From: Hyphomicrobiales bacterium
GTDB lineage: Bacteria; Pseudomonadota; Alphaproteobacteria; Rhizobiales; Beijerinckiaceae
NCBI GenBank assembly: GCA_028868735.1
Contig: JAGWTW010000008.1
Location: 1 to 61,008 of the forward strand
DNA length: 61,008 bases
Reading direction: 5' to 3'
In this document: piece after piece, positions 33,691-41,843 of the stretch
Numbering within the stretch: position 1 is the first letter of the stretch
Layout: every line of letters starts with the position of its first letter
Translations under genes and position numbers: made by a program
Notes under the pieces: model-generated
Seen by the model: only the letters and a program-made list of their open reading frames with translations
The model's database searches: none
Told to the model about the DNA's origin: nothing

Positions 33691-33716
33691 AACGCATAGC
33701 CGACGTCAGAAGTTCC
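33691..33716 (-). promoter_or_regulatory. EcfG-like promoter of the PRC-barrel gene
   Basis: On the minus strand GGAAC (33712-33716), 17 bases, then CGTT (33691-33694). Distance from -10 to the start codon is 34 bases. It agrees with the general-stress sigma consensus. Confidence 0.65.
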
Positions 33717-33808
33717 CGACGCGCCCAAGCCGCGCTGGAACAAAACGCATCGACTTCGATTTCCTGCCTCATTCGTTTCTGCCGGTCTCCCGAGGCCAGG
33801 AGGATTCG

Positions 33809-34846
33809 ATGGACGCAAGTTCAGACCCGCAGCGCGTCGCAGAGCGAACCGCGCTGCGATGGGATGTGCTCGCCCATTTCAGCACAATCGGAATTTTTAT
33901 TCTTTTCCTCGTCGCCGCGTTGCAACTAGCGCGCGAGCTTATGACGCCTGTGGTCGCGGCCTTCGTCGTCGCTGTCGCTCTTGCGCCGCTTCATAGACGA
34001 ATGACGACTCGCTACACGCCTTCCTGGCTCGCAGCGCTCGCAACGCTTGCTCTGCTTCTCCTGTTGATTCAGGCGGTCCTGGCGGCGCTCTCGGTGACCG
34101 TCGTGCTGGGGATCGACAAAGCGTCGCGTATAACGGACGCGCTGCTCGCTATCGTCGGGTCTGTCAAAGCCCATGCCGCCGCCTTGAGGCTCGACGCGTT
34201 TCTGGGCGACGCAAATCCGAAGCTCGACGCCGTGGGACTGATGCGAGGTCTTCTCGGCGTACTGACGCCTGCGCTCGGCGAATTCGTCGTATTCATCGTC
34301 GTTCTGTTCTTCGCGCTGGTCTGGCGCGACGATTTGCGCAAATCCGTCATAATGCGCTTCGACACACGACCGGAACGGCTCAACGCGATTCGCACATTCA
34401 ATGAAATTGAACGACGCCTTACGCTCTATTACGTCAGCGTCACCGCGATCAATGCGACAGTAGGCCTTCTCACCGGCGTCAGCGCAATACTGGTCGGCCT
34501 GCCGAACGCGCTGATGCTCGGCCTGATGGCGTTCGCGCTCAACTACGTCCCCTATATCGGGCCCGCCGCAGTAATGGCGATCCTCGCCGGCGCCGGACTG
34601 ATAGAGTTCGCCTCACCCGAACGCGCGATTGCGGCGCCTCTATTGTTTCTGCTCATGGCTTTGGTCGAAGGCAATTTCCTCACGCCGCGCATTATCGGCG
34701 CATCGCTCGATTTCAATCCACTTGCGGTTCTGCTCAGTCTCGTTTTCTGGGTCTGGCTGTGGGGGCCGGTGGGCGGATTTCTCGCGGCGCCGCTCCTGAT
34801 CGTCGGCCAAACCATCCTTGCGCGAATGGTTTCAGAACCGGCGTGA
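33809..34846 (+). CDS. AI-2E family transporter (PerM/TqsA-like)
   Basis: A 345-residue inner-membrane protein with about seven or eight hydrophobic segments. PAVMAILAGAGL and PLLFLLMALVEGNFLTPRIIGASLDFNPLAVLLSLVFWVW in consecutive parts match the family signature near the C-terminus (the EGNFLTPRIIG pattern). Family members include TqsA (AI-2 export) and ion/proton antiporters, so the substrate is uncertain. GGAGGATTCG precedes ATG 33809. A GGAAC-N16-GATT sequence at 33737-33761 is too weak to count as an EcfG promoter. Confidence 0.85.
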   Translation: MDASSDPQRVAERTALRWDVLAHFSTIGIFILFLVAALQLARELMTPVVAAFVVAVALAPLHRRMTTRYTPSWLAALATLALLLLLIQAVLAALSVTVVLGIDKASRITDALLAIVGSVKAHAAALRLDAFLGDANPKLDAVGLMRGLLGVLTPALGEFVVFIVVLFFALVWRDDLRKSVIMRFDTRPERLNAIRTFNEIERRLTLYYVSVTAINATVGLLTGVSAILVGLPNALMLGLMAFALNYVPYIGPAAVMAILAGAGLIEFASPERAIAAPLLFLLMALVEGNFLTPRIIGASLDFNPLAVLLSLVFWVWLWGPVGGFLAAPLLIVGQTILARMVSEPA

Positions 34847-34867
34847 AAGTCGCGCAGCGGCGAAGCT

Positions 34868-34893
34868 GGAACCAAAAGCGCCCTCAATCTGTT
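34868..34893 (+). promoter_or_regulatory. EcfG-like promoter of the DUF3309 peptide gene
   Basis: GGAAC (34868-34872), 17 bases, then TGTT (34890-34893), one mismatch to CGTT. It lies 31 bases upstream of the DUF3309 start codon. Confidence 0.5.
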
Positions 34894-34924
34894 GGAAACA
34901 GGGCAAAGTAGCGGAGGCTGGCGC

Positions 34925-35083
34925 ATGTCCCTCGGAACAATCGTACTCATCATTCTCGTGCTGCTCCTTATCGGCGCTTTGCCGACATGGCCCTACAGCG
35001 GCGGCTGGGGCTATTATCCGAGCAGCGGCCTCGGTCTCGTCGTGGTGGTAGTCGTGGTCCTGCTGTTGCTGGGGCGAATCTAG
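34925..35083 (+). CDS. Small DUF3309 membrane protein
   Basis: A 52-residue peptide with two hydrophobic parts: LGTIVLIILVLLLIGALP and LVVVVVVVLLLLG, separated by a Gly/Tyr/Pro-rich loop with WPYSGGWGYYPSSG. This layout is typical of DUF3309, a small family with unknown function that is abundant in alphaproteobacteria. GGAGG precedes ATG at 34925. Its EcfG-like promoter places it in the stress block. It may be missed by gene callers because of its size. Confidence 0.82.
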   Translation: MSLGTIVLIILVLLLIGALPTWPYSGGWGYYPSSGLGLVVVVVVVLLLLGRI

Positions 35084-35090
35084 AGTCCGA

Positions 35091-35837
35091 TCAGATGAGC
35101 GGCCGCGTCGGCTGGCTTGGCCTGTAGACGGCGGCCGCTTTCATCATCGCATCTTCGTCCAGGATTTCGAGCCGTCGATTTTCGAAGCTGAAGAATTTGC
35201 CGCGACGCAGTCGCTGCAAAGTCTTGTTGAAGGTGACGAGGGAAAGGCCGAGCGTGTCGGCCAGATGCTGCTGCGTCATCGGGAGGTCCAGACTTCCGTC
35301 CTTGTTGAGCAGTCCCGATTCGGCGGCGCGGTCAGCCAGATGCCATAGCAGGTAGGCGATGCGCTCGCTCGATTTTCGACGTCCCACCGCAAGCAGATTG
35401 TCGTCGAGAATGCGCTCTTCGCGGGCGGCGAGCCAGGTGATGTCGAGCGCCAGGCCCGGGCGTTCGGCAAACAGCTCATTGAGCCGCCCGCGCGAGAATA
35501 CGCACAGACGCACGTCCGTCAGCGCCTCGATTCCATGATCCATCGCGACTTCGAGCGTCGTCTGCACGCCGATGAAATCGCCCGGGAAAAGATAGTTCAG
35601 GATCTGCCTGCGCCCGTCCGGCAGCGTCTTGTACCTGAACGCCCACCCGGACAGGAGTGTAAACAGATGCGGCGAGGCCGCGCCTTCCAGATAGATCGCG
35701 CCGCCGGCCTTCCCGTGCAGTTCCCCCATCTTGAACTTTTCGATAAACTCGATTTCGCCCTCCGTGACGCGGGAAAAGGCCGGCAATTTGCGCAGCGGAC
35801 AGCTCGCGCATGAAATTTGGGCGATCATTTCGGCCAT
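35091..35837 (-). CDS. Crp/Fnr family transcriptional regulator
   Basis: A 248-residue regulator. A cyclic-nucleotide-binding beta-barrel fills residues ~30-150 (GDFIGVQTTLEVAM, IYLEGAASPHLFTLLSGWAFRYK); the C-terminal winged helix shows TQQHLADTLGLSLVTFNKTLQRLRR. The N-terminus has CASC (C10 and C13), which is short for a full FNR [4Fe-4S] cluster, so redox sensing is uncertain; FixK- and Fnr-like members exist without it. TAGAGAGGAACGT precedes ATG 35837. Divergent from the receiver gene at 35932. Target sites in this window are not recognised. Confidence 0.88.
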   Translation of the reverse strand: MAEMIAQISCASCPLRKLPAFSRVTEGEIEFIEKFKMGELHGKAGGAIYLEGAASPHLFTLLSGWAFRYKTLPDGRRQILNYLFPGDFIGVQTTLEVAMDHGIEALTDVRLCVFSRGRLNELFAERPGLALDITWLAAREERILDDNLLAVGRRKSSERIAYLLWHLADRAAESGLLNKDGSLDLPMTQQHLADTLGLSLVTFNKTLQRLRRGKFFSFENRRLEILDEDAMMKAAAVYRPSQPTRPLI

Positions 35838-35931
35838 ACGTTCCTCTCTATGTCATTTTTAAATGCATGCGCAGGTTCGAAGCATCACATTGCGCGGCGA
35901 CGATGCGCAAGCGCTTCATGGAGGGGATTGG

Positions 35932-36321
35932 GTGCGAGAATTCGACGAGACGGGACGGCGGAAATGGAGCGCGCTGGTCGTCGACGATGAGTTTTTCATC
36001 GCGTTCGATCTGGAGGAGCGTTTGCGCAGGCTGGGCGCGGATGACGTGCGCTCGGCTTGCACGCTCGCCGACGCAATGGCGTCCATGAGCGAATGGACGC
36101 CGACGCTTGCGATCGTCGACTGGCGGCTTGCGGGCTCCACGCCCGTCAAGCTGATCGAGCAATTGCTCGCCCGCGCCGTGCGCGTCGTCATATCCAGCGG
36201 AAGCCACCGTTCGGAGATCGATCAGGCGTTTGGAGACCGCGTTCTCTACGTCCAGAAGCCCGTGTCGGACGAGGCGCTCGATCAGGCGGTCCTCCTGCTC
36301 CTGCCGGCCCGGCGCGCCTGA
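35932..36321 (+). CDS. Single-domain receiver protein
   Basis: A 129-residue lone receiver. ALVVDDEFFIAFDLEERLR has the acidic pair at beta-1, D63 in LAIVDWRL is the acceptor, and YVQKPV has the conserved Lys. No output domain. The GTG start at 35932 is favoured: GGAGGGG lies 5 bases upstream. ATG 35863 is in the same frame but has no ribosome site. Divergent from the Crp/Fnr regulator. Probably part of a phosphorelay with one of the kinases in this block. Confidence 0.85.
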   Translation: MREFDETGRRKWSALVVDDEFFIAFDLEERLRRLGADDVRSACTLADAMASMSEWTPTLAIVDWRLAGSTPVKLIEQLLARAVRVVISSGSHRSEIDQAFGDRVLYVQKPVSDEALDQAVLLLLPARRA

Positions 36322-36366
36322 TCTTCCGGGGCTCGGAAAGAAGCCCCCATTCGTCCGTAAAACTCG

Positions 36367-36391
36367 GGAACCGAAGCGTTGCGGCCGCGTT
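36367..36391 (+). promoter_or_regulatory. EcfG-like promoter of the receiver-smORF-dps unit
   Basis: GGAAC (36367-36371), 16 bases, CGTT (36388-36391), a full consensus match. It ends 25 bases before the ATG at 36417. It probably drives three genes. Confidence 0.68.
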
Positions 36392-36416
36392 ATGCAGCGT
36401 GGACGGAGGCGCAAAG

Positions 36417-36797
36417 ATGAGTGGCAGGATTATACTTCTGTGCGAAGACGATCCTGTTATCGCCTTTGATCTTTCGTCGCAGATCGCTGCGCGCGGCGAC
36501 ACCGTGCTTGGGCCCGTCTCCAGCGCCGAGGCGGCGCTGGAACTGGCCGACAGGCATCGGCTTGACGGCGCCGTCATCGATCTCAATCTCGCCGACGGCC
36601 GGTCCGGTCCCGCCATCGCGCGAGAGATGCACGGTCGAGGGACGCCGATCCTCTTGTGTTCAGGTCTCTCGCTCGCGCCGGAAGAACTGAAGGACATAAA
36701 ACACATCTACGTTCGCAAGCCATTCGGACAGGACGCGCTCGCGGACTGCCTCGACAGCATGTTTGCAACGCGAGCCGGCGCTGTCGCCGCCGTTTAG
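36417..36797 (+). CDS. Single-domain receiver protein
   Basis: A 126-residue receiver. ILLCEDDPVIAFDLSSQIAARG has the acidic pocket, acceptor D55 lies in AVIDLNLADG, and IYVRKPF has the Lys. ATG 36417 has GGAGGCGCAAAG upstream. It resembles the receiver at 35932, suggesting a local duplication, although the sequences differ. It heads the unit with the 28-residue peptide and dps behind an EcfG-like promoter. Confidence 0.88.
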   Translation: MSGRIILLCEDDPVIAFDLSSQIAARGDTVLGPVSSAEAALELADRHRLDGAVIDLNLADGRSGPAIAREMHGRGTPILLCSGLSLAPEELKDIKHIYVRKPFGQDALADCLDSMFATRAGAVAAV

Positions 36798-36839
36798 CGA
36801 CGCCTTCTTCGTTCAGCATCATTCAACGGGAGAACTGAC

Positions 36840-36926
36840 ATGACCTTCGGAAAAGGACTGATCCTCTGGCTCGTCGGCATTCCGCTGCCGATCATTCTTC
36901 TCATCGCGCTGTTCTGGCACCACTGA
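36840..36926 (+). CDS. 28-residue membrane peptide
   Basis: MTFGKGLILWLVGIPLPIILL is the start of a very short single-helix protein ending IALFWHH. GGGAGAACTGAC precedes ATG 36840. Forty-two bases after the receiver and 17 bases before dps, so it belongs to that transcript. Similar short hydrophobic peptides with a GIPLPIIL core occur in rhizobia (from memory, not checked). No function is known. Below the length threshold of most gene callers. Confidence 0.7.
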   Translation: MTFGKGLILWLVGIPLPIILLIALFWHH

Positions 36927-36943
36927 ATCGAAAGGCCACGCAG

Positions 36944-37492
36944 ATGGCAGCCGCCAAGCCGAATCTCGCTAAAAATCTCGCCAGCGACAATGTCGCGCAA
37001 TTGATGACCCCGACGGACCTTCCGGAGAAAGGCGTCCGCGCGATCGTGGAGCATGTCAACGGACTCGTCGCCAGCGCCTACGCGTTGTACGTGAAAACGA
37101 AAAATTTTCACTGGCATATGAGCGGGCACAATTTCCGCGATTATCATCTGCTGCTGGACGAGCATGGAGATCAGATCTTTGCCACCATCGACCCGCTGGC
37201 GGAGCGCGTGCGCAAGCTCGGCAAGCCCACGCTGCATTCGATCGGCGAAATCGCCAGGCTCTCCAGCATCAAGGACAACGACAAAGACTATGTCTCGCCC
37301 TACGACATGCTGGTCGAACTGATGAACGACAACAAGAAGGTCGTGAAGGCGATGCGCGAAGCGCACGAGGTCTGCGAGAACCACAAGGACGCGGGCACCG
37401 CCAGCCTGCTCGAAGTATACATCGACGAAGGCGAACGGCGGATATGGTTTCTGTTCGAATGCGCGCGCGCGTCGCGTCCTGAGGCGCGCTGA
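36944..37492 (+). CDS. dps: Dps family ferritin-like DNA-binding protein
   Basis: A 182-residue stress protein. The ferroxidase centre of the Dps dodecamer is visible: NFHWHMSGHNFRDYHLLLDEHGD contains the shared-site His and Asp/Glu ligands (H56, H68, D72 are plausible), and an N-terminal Lys-rich tail (AAAKPNLAKN) for DNA binding. It oxidises Fe(II) with peroxide and protects DNA. ATG 36944 follows the peptide gene; GAAAGGCCACGCAG is a weak ribosome site. Cotranscription from the EcfG-like promoter fits the known stress behaviour of dps. Confidence 0.9.
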   Translation: MAAAKPNLAKNLASDNVAQLMTPTDLPEKGVRAIVEHVNGLVASAYALYVKTKNFHWHMSGHNFRDYHLLLDEHGDQIFATIDPLAERVRKLGKPTLHSIGEIARLSSIKDNDKDYVSPYDMLVELMNDNKKVVKAMREAHEVCENHKDAGTASLLEVYIDEGERRIWFLFECARASRPEAR

Positions 37493-37510
37493 ACGCTTTT
37501 CCACCCGAAC

Positions 37511-37545
37511 CGTTCGCCCGGCCATCGCGTCGGGCGAACGCATTT
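37511..37545 (+). terminator. Terminator after dps
   Basis: CGTTCGCCCG and CGGGCGAACG form a perfect 10-bp stem with a 10-base loop, followed by CATTTTG. It starts 18 bases after the dps stop codon. The 252-base region 37493-37744 contains no gene; besides this hairpin I see only the promoter zone of pal. Confidence 0.7.
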
Positions 37546-37744
37546 TGCGCGGCTGCCTCGGCGCGATCGCCGCGCGGCGTCCGTCCCGCGCCGCATTCTC
37601 GCCATTTACAAGCCGTTTACCATGCTCTGGCTTTGCGCGAATGCCACACATTCCTCAAAGGCTTCATCAAGGTTGATAGAACCTTCGCTTAACCATCCAA
37701 GGCTAGGACTGGCCGCAGTTCAAGCGAGTTCGAGGAGTACCGGG

Positions 37745-38275
37745 ATGCTTTCCTTCCGTGGCGCGCGCGCGCTGAAACTGGCCGCTGTGGCGGCTTTGGC
37801 GATTTCCGCGGCCGCCTGCGCGAAGAACCCGGCCGACGACGCCAGCCTTGCAGGCGGCGTGGGCGGCGCGGGCCGCGCAGGCTATGGCGCGAACGGCGCG
37901 GCTCGCCCGGGCAGCCAGCAGGATTTCGTCGTAAATGTGGGCGACCGCGTATTCTTCGAATCCGATTCCTCGGACCTCTCGCCTACCGCTCAGGCTACGC
38001 TCGATAAACAGTCGCGCTGGCTGCAGCAATACGGCAACTACAGCTTCACGATCGAAGGACACGCGGACGAGCGTGGAACCCGCGAATACAATTTCGCGCT
38101 GGGCGCCCGCCGCGCCGAGGTCACGAAGGATTACCTGGTCGCGCGCGGCATATCCGCCTCGCGAATCAAGACGATCAGCTACGGTAAGGAACGGCCGGTC
38201 GCAGTGTGCAACGACATCTCCTGCTGGTCGCAGAACCGTCGCGCGGTCACCGTCCTTCGCGGCGGCCAGTCCTGA
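37745..38275 (+). CDS. pal: Peptidoglycan-associated lipoprotein Pal
   Basis: A 176-residue outer-membrane lipoprotein. Lipobox near AISAAAC, with lipidated C25; a Gly/Ala-rich linker follows, then the OmpA-like peptidoglycan-binding domain with RVFFESDSSDLSPTAQATL, GHADERGTREYNFALGARRA and SYGKERPV. It anchors the outer membrane to peptidoglycan through Tol-Pal. ATG 37745 has GAGGAG upstream. tolQRAB are not adjacent; cpoB lies 3.8 kb downstream with three genes between. Confidence 0.95.
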   Translation: MLSFRGARALKLAAVAALAISAAACAKNPADDASLAGGVGGAGRAGYGANGAARPGSQQDFVVNVGDRVFFESDSSDLSPTAQATLDKQSRWLQQYGNYSFTIEGHADERGTREYNFALGARRAEVTKDYLVARGISASRIKTISYGKERPVAVCNDISCWSQNRRAVTVLRGGQS

Positions 38276-38283
38276 GATCGCGC

Positions 38284-38299
38284 GCGGCTTTTAAGCCGC
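38284..38299 (+). terminator. Terminator-like hairpin after pal
   Basis: GCGGCT-TTTA-AGCCGC, a 6-bp stem and 4-base loop 9 bases after the pal stop, followed by AATCTTGTT. Weak but well placed. Confidence 0.5.
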
Positions 38300-38356
38300 A
38301 ATCTTGTTACATTTCGGCAACATTGGCCGAAAACTGAGCAGACGACCCGGCGAAAC

Positions 38357-38380
38357 GCCGCGAACGCTCTTGTTCGCGGC
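38357..38380 (+). promoter_or_regulatory. Hairpin in the leader of the autotransporter gene
   Basis: GCCGCGAAC and GTTCGCGGC form a perfect 9-bp stem with a 6-base loop, about 70 bases upstream of the autotransporter start codon. No T-run follows. It may affect mRNA stability or translation. Confidence 0.35.
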
Positions 38381-38450
38381 AGCGCCTGCCTCACAATCGC
38401 GATCAAGACAGTCGGGGCTACCGACGCTCGCGAACGGAGGGGCTTTATTC

Positions 38451-40334
38451 ATGTCGTCATTGCGCGCGCGCCGCGTTCTTTCATCCTGCGCCTGTGCGGC
38501 CGCCATCCTGTGCGCGGCCGGCTCGGCGTCGGCCCAGCAATTCTCCTCCATCAAGGCGTTCGGCGACAGCTACGTCGACACGGGCAATCTCTGGAAGCTG
38601 CTGCCGCCGGGATCCCAGCTGCCGCTTTACCCGACGGGCCGTTTTAGCGGCGGCACCAATTACGTCGACACGTTGAGCGGCCTGCAGGGCGTTCCCGCGT
38701 TCAACTTCGCGATCGGCGGCGCCAAGGCCGGCACGACGAATACGGTGGCGCCGGGGCTGCCGGGCTTCACCCAGGAGTGGGCGGGCTATCTGGCAGGCGG
38801 CGGCGCGTTCCTGCCGAGCGACCTGCTGGTCCTGAATATCGGCGGCAATGACGCCCGCCAATATTATCAGACGGGCGGCTCCGCCGCTGGCGTGCCGGCG
38901 GCGGCCGCCACGACGGCCGCCCAGGCGATGGCTGGCGTGAACGCGCTGGTGGGCGCCGGCGCTCGCAACATTCTCTTCACGGTCGGCGATGTCGGCGCGC
39001 TTCCGGAAGCGACGGGCAATCCGGCCGCGGCGATCGGCACAGCCTTCAGCCAGACCTATAATCTCCAGATGCAGGCCCAGCTCGGCCTGCTGGCGGCGGC
39101 TGGCGTGCGTGTCGAATATGTCGATATCGGCATGCTCGGCGCCCAAATCAGATCGGCGCCGGCGCTCTACGGCGTCGCCAATTCCGGCGCCTGTCCCGTC
39201 GCGTGCATCGGCAACCCTGCCCTGCAAAGCCAGTATCTGTTCTACGTCGACGGCATTCACCTCACCTCGACGGGCTTCGCCATCATGGGCGAATACGTCA
39301 ACAACCGCCTGAACGCGCCGCTCGCTCTCGGCTCGCAAGGCGACATCGGCATGATCGCGACGACGAGCTTCCTGTCGAACATGTTCGGACGGCTCGATCT
39401 GTTCAACGCGCAATCGGGTCCAGGCGCGGCGTCGCAAGCGCTCGCCTACGCCGACCCGACGCATATCAAGGGACCGCTGTCGAATGTTCCGGCGGCTGCG
39501 CCGGCGAGCCCGCTCTCGGCCTACATTCAGGTCAACGGCGGCCTCGGGTCGCGCAAGGCGAACGGCGCCGGCAACGGCTACGATTGGGACAGCGTCGGCG
39601 GAACGATCGGCATCGACTATCGCATCGGCGCCAATGCGCTGATCGGCGCAGCCTTCAACTACGCCAACCCGAGCGTGCGCCAGTATATGGGCGCAGGCCG
39701 CAGCGACGTCGACGCCTATCAGTTCGGCCTCTATGGCGCCTGGGCTGGCCCGAATCTGTTCGCGCAGGGCGTCCTGTCGTTCGGCGTCCTGAAATACGCG
39801 AACGCGCGGCCCGGCGTCGTTAATCAGTTGACGTCCAGCCCCGGCGGTTCGACCTTCGCCGCCGCCTTCAAGACCGGGTACCTGTTCGATGTCGCGCCGC
39901 GGGTGAAGCTCGGGCCGATCGTCGGCCTGACATACGCGCGCGCCACCGTCGACGCCTATGCAGAGTCCGGCGACCCCGTGCTCAATCTTGCGCCGGGTCA
40001 GCAGAAGGTCGAGGCGCTCGTCGGCAGCGCCGGCGCGCAGCTGCGCTACGGCCTTCAATTGGCGGGCCGAAATGTCGACACCTTCCTGAACCTGACGGCT
40101 GAGGAAGATTTTCGTGGGAACGGTCGCTCGTTCCAGTATAGCGCGACCTCGGCTCCGTTGATCGTGAACACCTGGACCATTCCCGGCTCGCGCGCCGTGT
40201 ATGGCCGGGTGGCGTTCGGCGCCGCAACGCCGATCTGGTCCAACGTTTCGATGTCTTTCAACATCTCGCAGACCATCGGACGGAAGGGCGGTGACGATTT
40301 CACCGGTTCGGGCGGCCTGAAATTCACGTTCTGA
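38451..40334 (+). CDS. GDSL-family autotransporter esterase
   Basis: A 627-residue secreted protein. Signal peptide (cleavage around ASA|QQ, residue 28). The passenger domain has the SGNH/GDSL lipase blocks: FGDSYVDTGN (nucleophile Ser), LVLNIGGNDAR (block III Asn) and YVDGIHLTSTGFAIMG (block V Asp-His). A C-terminal beta-barrel translocator of about 270 residues ends in the aromatic residue of LKFTF. It would be an outer-membrane-anchored lipase/esterase, like EstA. GGAGGGG precedes ATG at 38451 by 11 bases. Located between pal and a GNAT gene. Confidence 0.93.
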   Translation: MSSLRARRVLSSCACAAAILCAAGSASAQQFSSIKAFGDSYVDTGNLWKLLPPGSQLPLYPTGRFSGGTNYVDTLSGLQGVPAFNFAIGGAKAGTTNTVAPGLPGFTQEWAGYLAGGGAFLPSDLLVLNIGGNDARQYYQTGGSAAGVPAAAATTAAQAMAGVNALVGAGARNILFTVGDVGALPEATGNPAAAIGTAFSQTYNLQMQAQLGLLAAAGVRVEYVDIGMLGAQIRSAPALYGVANSGACPVACIGNPALQSQYLFYVDGIHLTSTGFAIMGEYVNNRLNAPLALGSQGDIGMIATTSFLSNMFGRLDLFNAQSGPGAASQALAYADPTHIKGPLSNVPAAAPASPLSAYIQVNGGLGSRKANGAGNGYDWDSVGGTIGIDYRIGANALIGAAFNYANPSVRQYMGAGRSDVDAYQFGLYGAWAGPNLFAQGVLSFGVLKYANARPGVVNQLTSSPGGSTFAAAFKTGYLFDVAPRVKLGPIVGLTYARATVDAYAESGDPVLNLAPGQQKVEALVGSAGAQLRYGLQLAGRNVDTFLNLTAEEDFRGNGRSFQYSATSAPLIVNTWTIPGSRAVYGRVAFGAATPIWSNVSMSFNISQTIGRKGGDDFTGSGGLKFTF

Positions 40335-40359
40335 CGAGACAGCGGGGTTCGCCGGACAT

Positions 40360-40392
40360 TGCTTTCGTCATGCAACCGCAGTGACGAAAGCA
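40360..40392 (+). terminator. Hairpin after the autotransporter gene
   Basis: TGCTTTCGTCA and TGACGAAAGCA form a perfect 11-bp stem with an 11-base loop, 25 bases after the autotransporter stop. No T-run follows. Confidence 0.5.
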
Positions 40393-40453
40393 TGTGGCGG
40401 GCCCATGTCGGCGCACGCTAGAGAACAGGCTCGCACAGCACCAGGAGGCGTGC

Positions 40454-40597
40454 ATGGCCTATCTGACCTTCGAGCCGCAGGACATCCATTTTGGATTCGA
40501 TGCGCCCGATCGGCAGTTGGCGCGGCGACAGTTCCGCATGTCGCTGTTCGTGCTCGGCTGCTTCGGCCTAGCGAGCGCTTGCCTTATTCTCGTGTAG
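40454..40597 (+). CDS. 47-residue membrane peptide, unknown
   Basis: A short peptide starting MAYLTFEPQDIHFGFDAPD, followed by basic RQLARRQFR and one hydrophobic helix MSLFVLGCFGLASACLILV. CAGGAGGCGTGC precedes ATG 40454, so expression is plausible. No family recognised. Convergent with the GNAT gene (3 bases to its stop). Confidence 0.6.
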   Translation: MAYLTFEPQDIHFGFDAPDRQLARRQFRMSLFVLGCFGLASACLILV

Positions 40598-40600
40598 CGC

Positions 40601-41722
40601 TCAGGCGTAGCGAGGCGCGGACTGCCATTCGCGTTGGCGCAGCGTCTCGACGAAGCGGAATGCGAGCCGGCTGCGCGCGACGGGAAAGATGACGTAGCCG
40701 CCGATGTAGGCGACTTGCTTCGGGCGCCAGCGCATCTTGGAGACGTCCGTGCCCGTCGAGAGATTGACGATCCGGAAGCCGGACTCGATCGCCCATTTGA
40801 TCGCTTCGGCGACGGTCGTCGTCATGACGCTGAAGCGGCCCCAGTCGACGTCGTAGCCCGAGAAATAGAGATAGAGCTCGTCGCCCATCACGAAGCCGAT
40901 GCGCGTGGCGATCACCTTGCCCGCGACGGCGATCTGGAAAATGCGCAGCTCGTTCCGCTCGGCGAGCTGCAGGCAATAATCGTGCAGCATCGCGCAGGCC
41001 TGCGCGCCTTCGAAGACGTTGCCGTGCTTGACCCCGTCCGTCTGATCGGCGCGCGTCCGATGCAGCCTCAGGAATTCATCGACCGCGGCCGGCGTTTCGT
41101 TCGGCTGGCTGACGACCCGGAATTCGAACGAGATCCTTTCGCGCTTGAGCGAATTGTAGCACTTGCGCAGCGATTCCTTGATGTTGCGCGGCAGGCTGCT
41201 CTTGAACGTCTCCCAGCTTTCGGGAACTTCGAGATAGTGATCGACGAGGCCGAGCTTCGCGTTCGAACAGACGGCGCCCATTTGCTGCTGGCCTTCGTCT
41301 TCGGCGCGAAGACCACGCCACTGCACCCAATCGCATTCGGCTTCGGCGCGAATATGCGCGCTCAGGGCCTCGACCACCGCCAATGTGTCTTCCGCGCGGC
41401 ACACGGGCCCGCGAAATTCCGATACGTAAGGATCGGCGCCGAAAAACTGCAACTCGCGCGAACGGATCGGCCCAACGCTCGGACGCTCCGTCAGGAACAT
41501 CGGCGCGACTGCGACAAGGACGCCGGCGTCGTCGCGCAAGACGAACACGCGCAAAAGATCTTTCGTGCGGAAGCTCTCACGCCGGAAATGACGCCACCAA
41601 GCGATACACCATGTCGGCGTCGTAAACGGAAACCGCGGCGAGATGGACGCAGCAAGTCGCTCCCACTCCGGGGCAAGGTCCGCGATGTACGCAGCATCCT
41701 TGATGACTTGAACCTGCAACAT
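40601..41722 (-). CDS. GNAT/CelD-BcsL-type acetyltransferase
   Basis: A 373-residue protein from ATG 41722. It carries the CelD/BcsL-like layout: PEWERLAASISPRFPFTTPTWC-type N-domain, LPRNIKESLRKCYNSLKRE, and the GNAT fold with KVIATRIGFVMGDELYLYFSGYD and FRIVNLSTGTDVSKM. Such proteins act in envelope polysaccharide or peptide synthesis. ATG 41722 has AGGGACCAG upstream; longer starts at 41782 and 41881 are in the same frame. A palindrome at 41844-41866 would lie upstream with the shorter start. Function is not established. Confidence 0.82.
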   Translation of the reverse strand: MLQVQVIKDAAYIADLAPEWERLAASISPRFPFTTPTWCIAWWRHFRRESFRTKDLLRVFVLRDDAGVLVAVAPMFLTERPSVGPIRSRELQFFGADPYVSEFRGPVCRAEDTLAVVEALSAHIRAEAECDWVQWRGLRAEDEGQQQMGAVCSNAKLGLVDHYLEVPESWETFKSSLPRNIKESLRKCYNSLKRERISFEFRVVSQPNETPAAVDEFLRLHRTRADQTDGVKHGNVFEGAQACAMLHDYCLQLAERNELRIFQIAVAGKVIATRIGFVMGDELYLYFSGYDVDWGRFSVMTTTVAEAIKWAIESGFRIVNLSTGTDVSKMRWRPKQVAYIGGYVIFPVARSRLAFRFVETLRQREWQSAPRYA

Positions 41723-41843
41723 CTGGTCCCTGCCAGCCGGCGCAGGCGCATGCTGGCTCTGCACACGCGGTCTCGCCGACATCGCATCGGCGTCCGAAAT
41801 TTCACGCCGCGCAACGGAACAATGGCGCCAGAGCCTCGAAATT

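Noticed and set aside
33737..33761. EcfG promoter upstream of the AI-2E transporter (GGAAC-N16-GATT)
   Set aside because: The -10 half matches only at the last two positions; too weak without experimental support.
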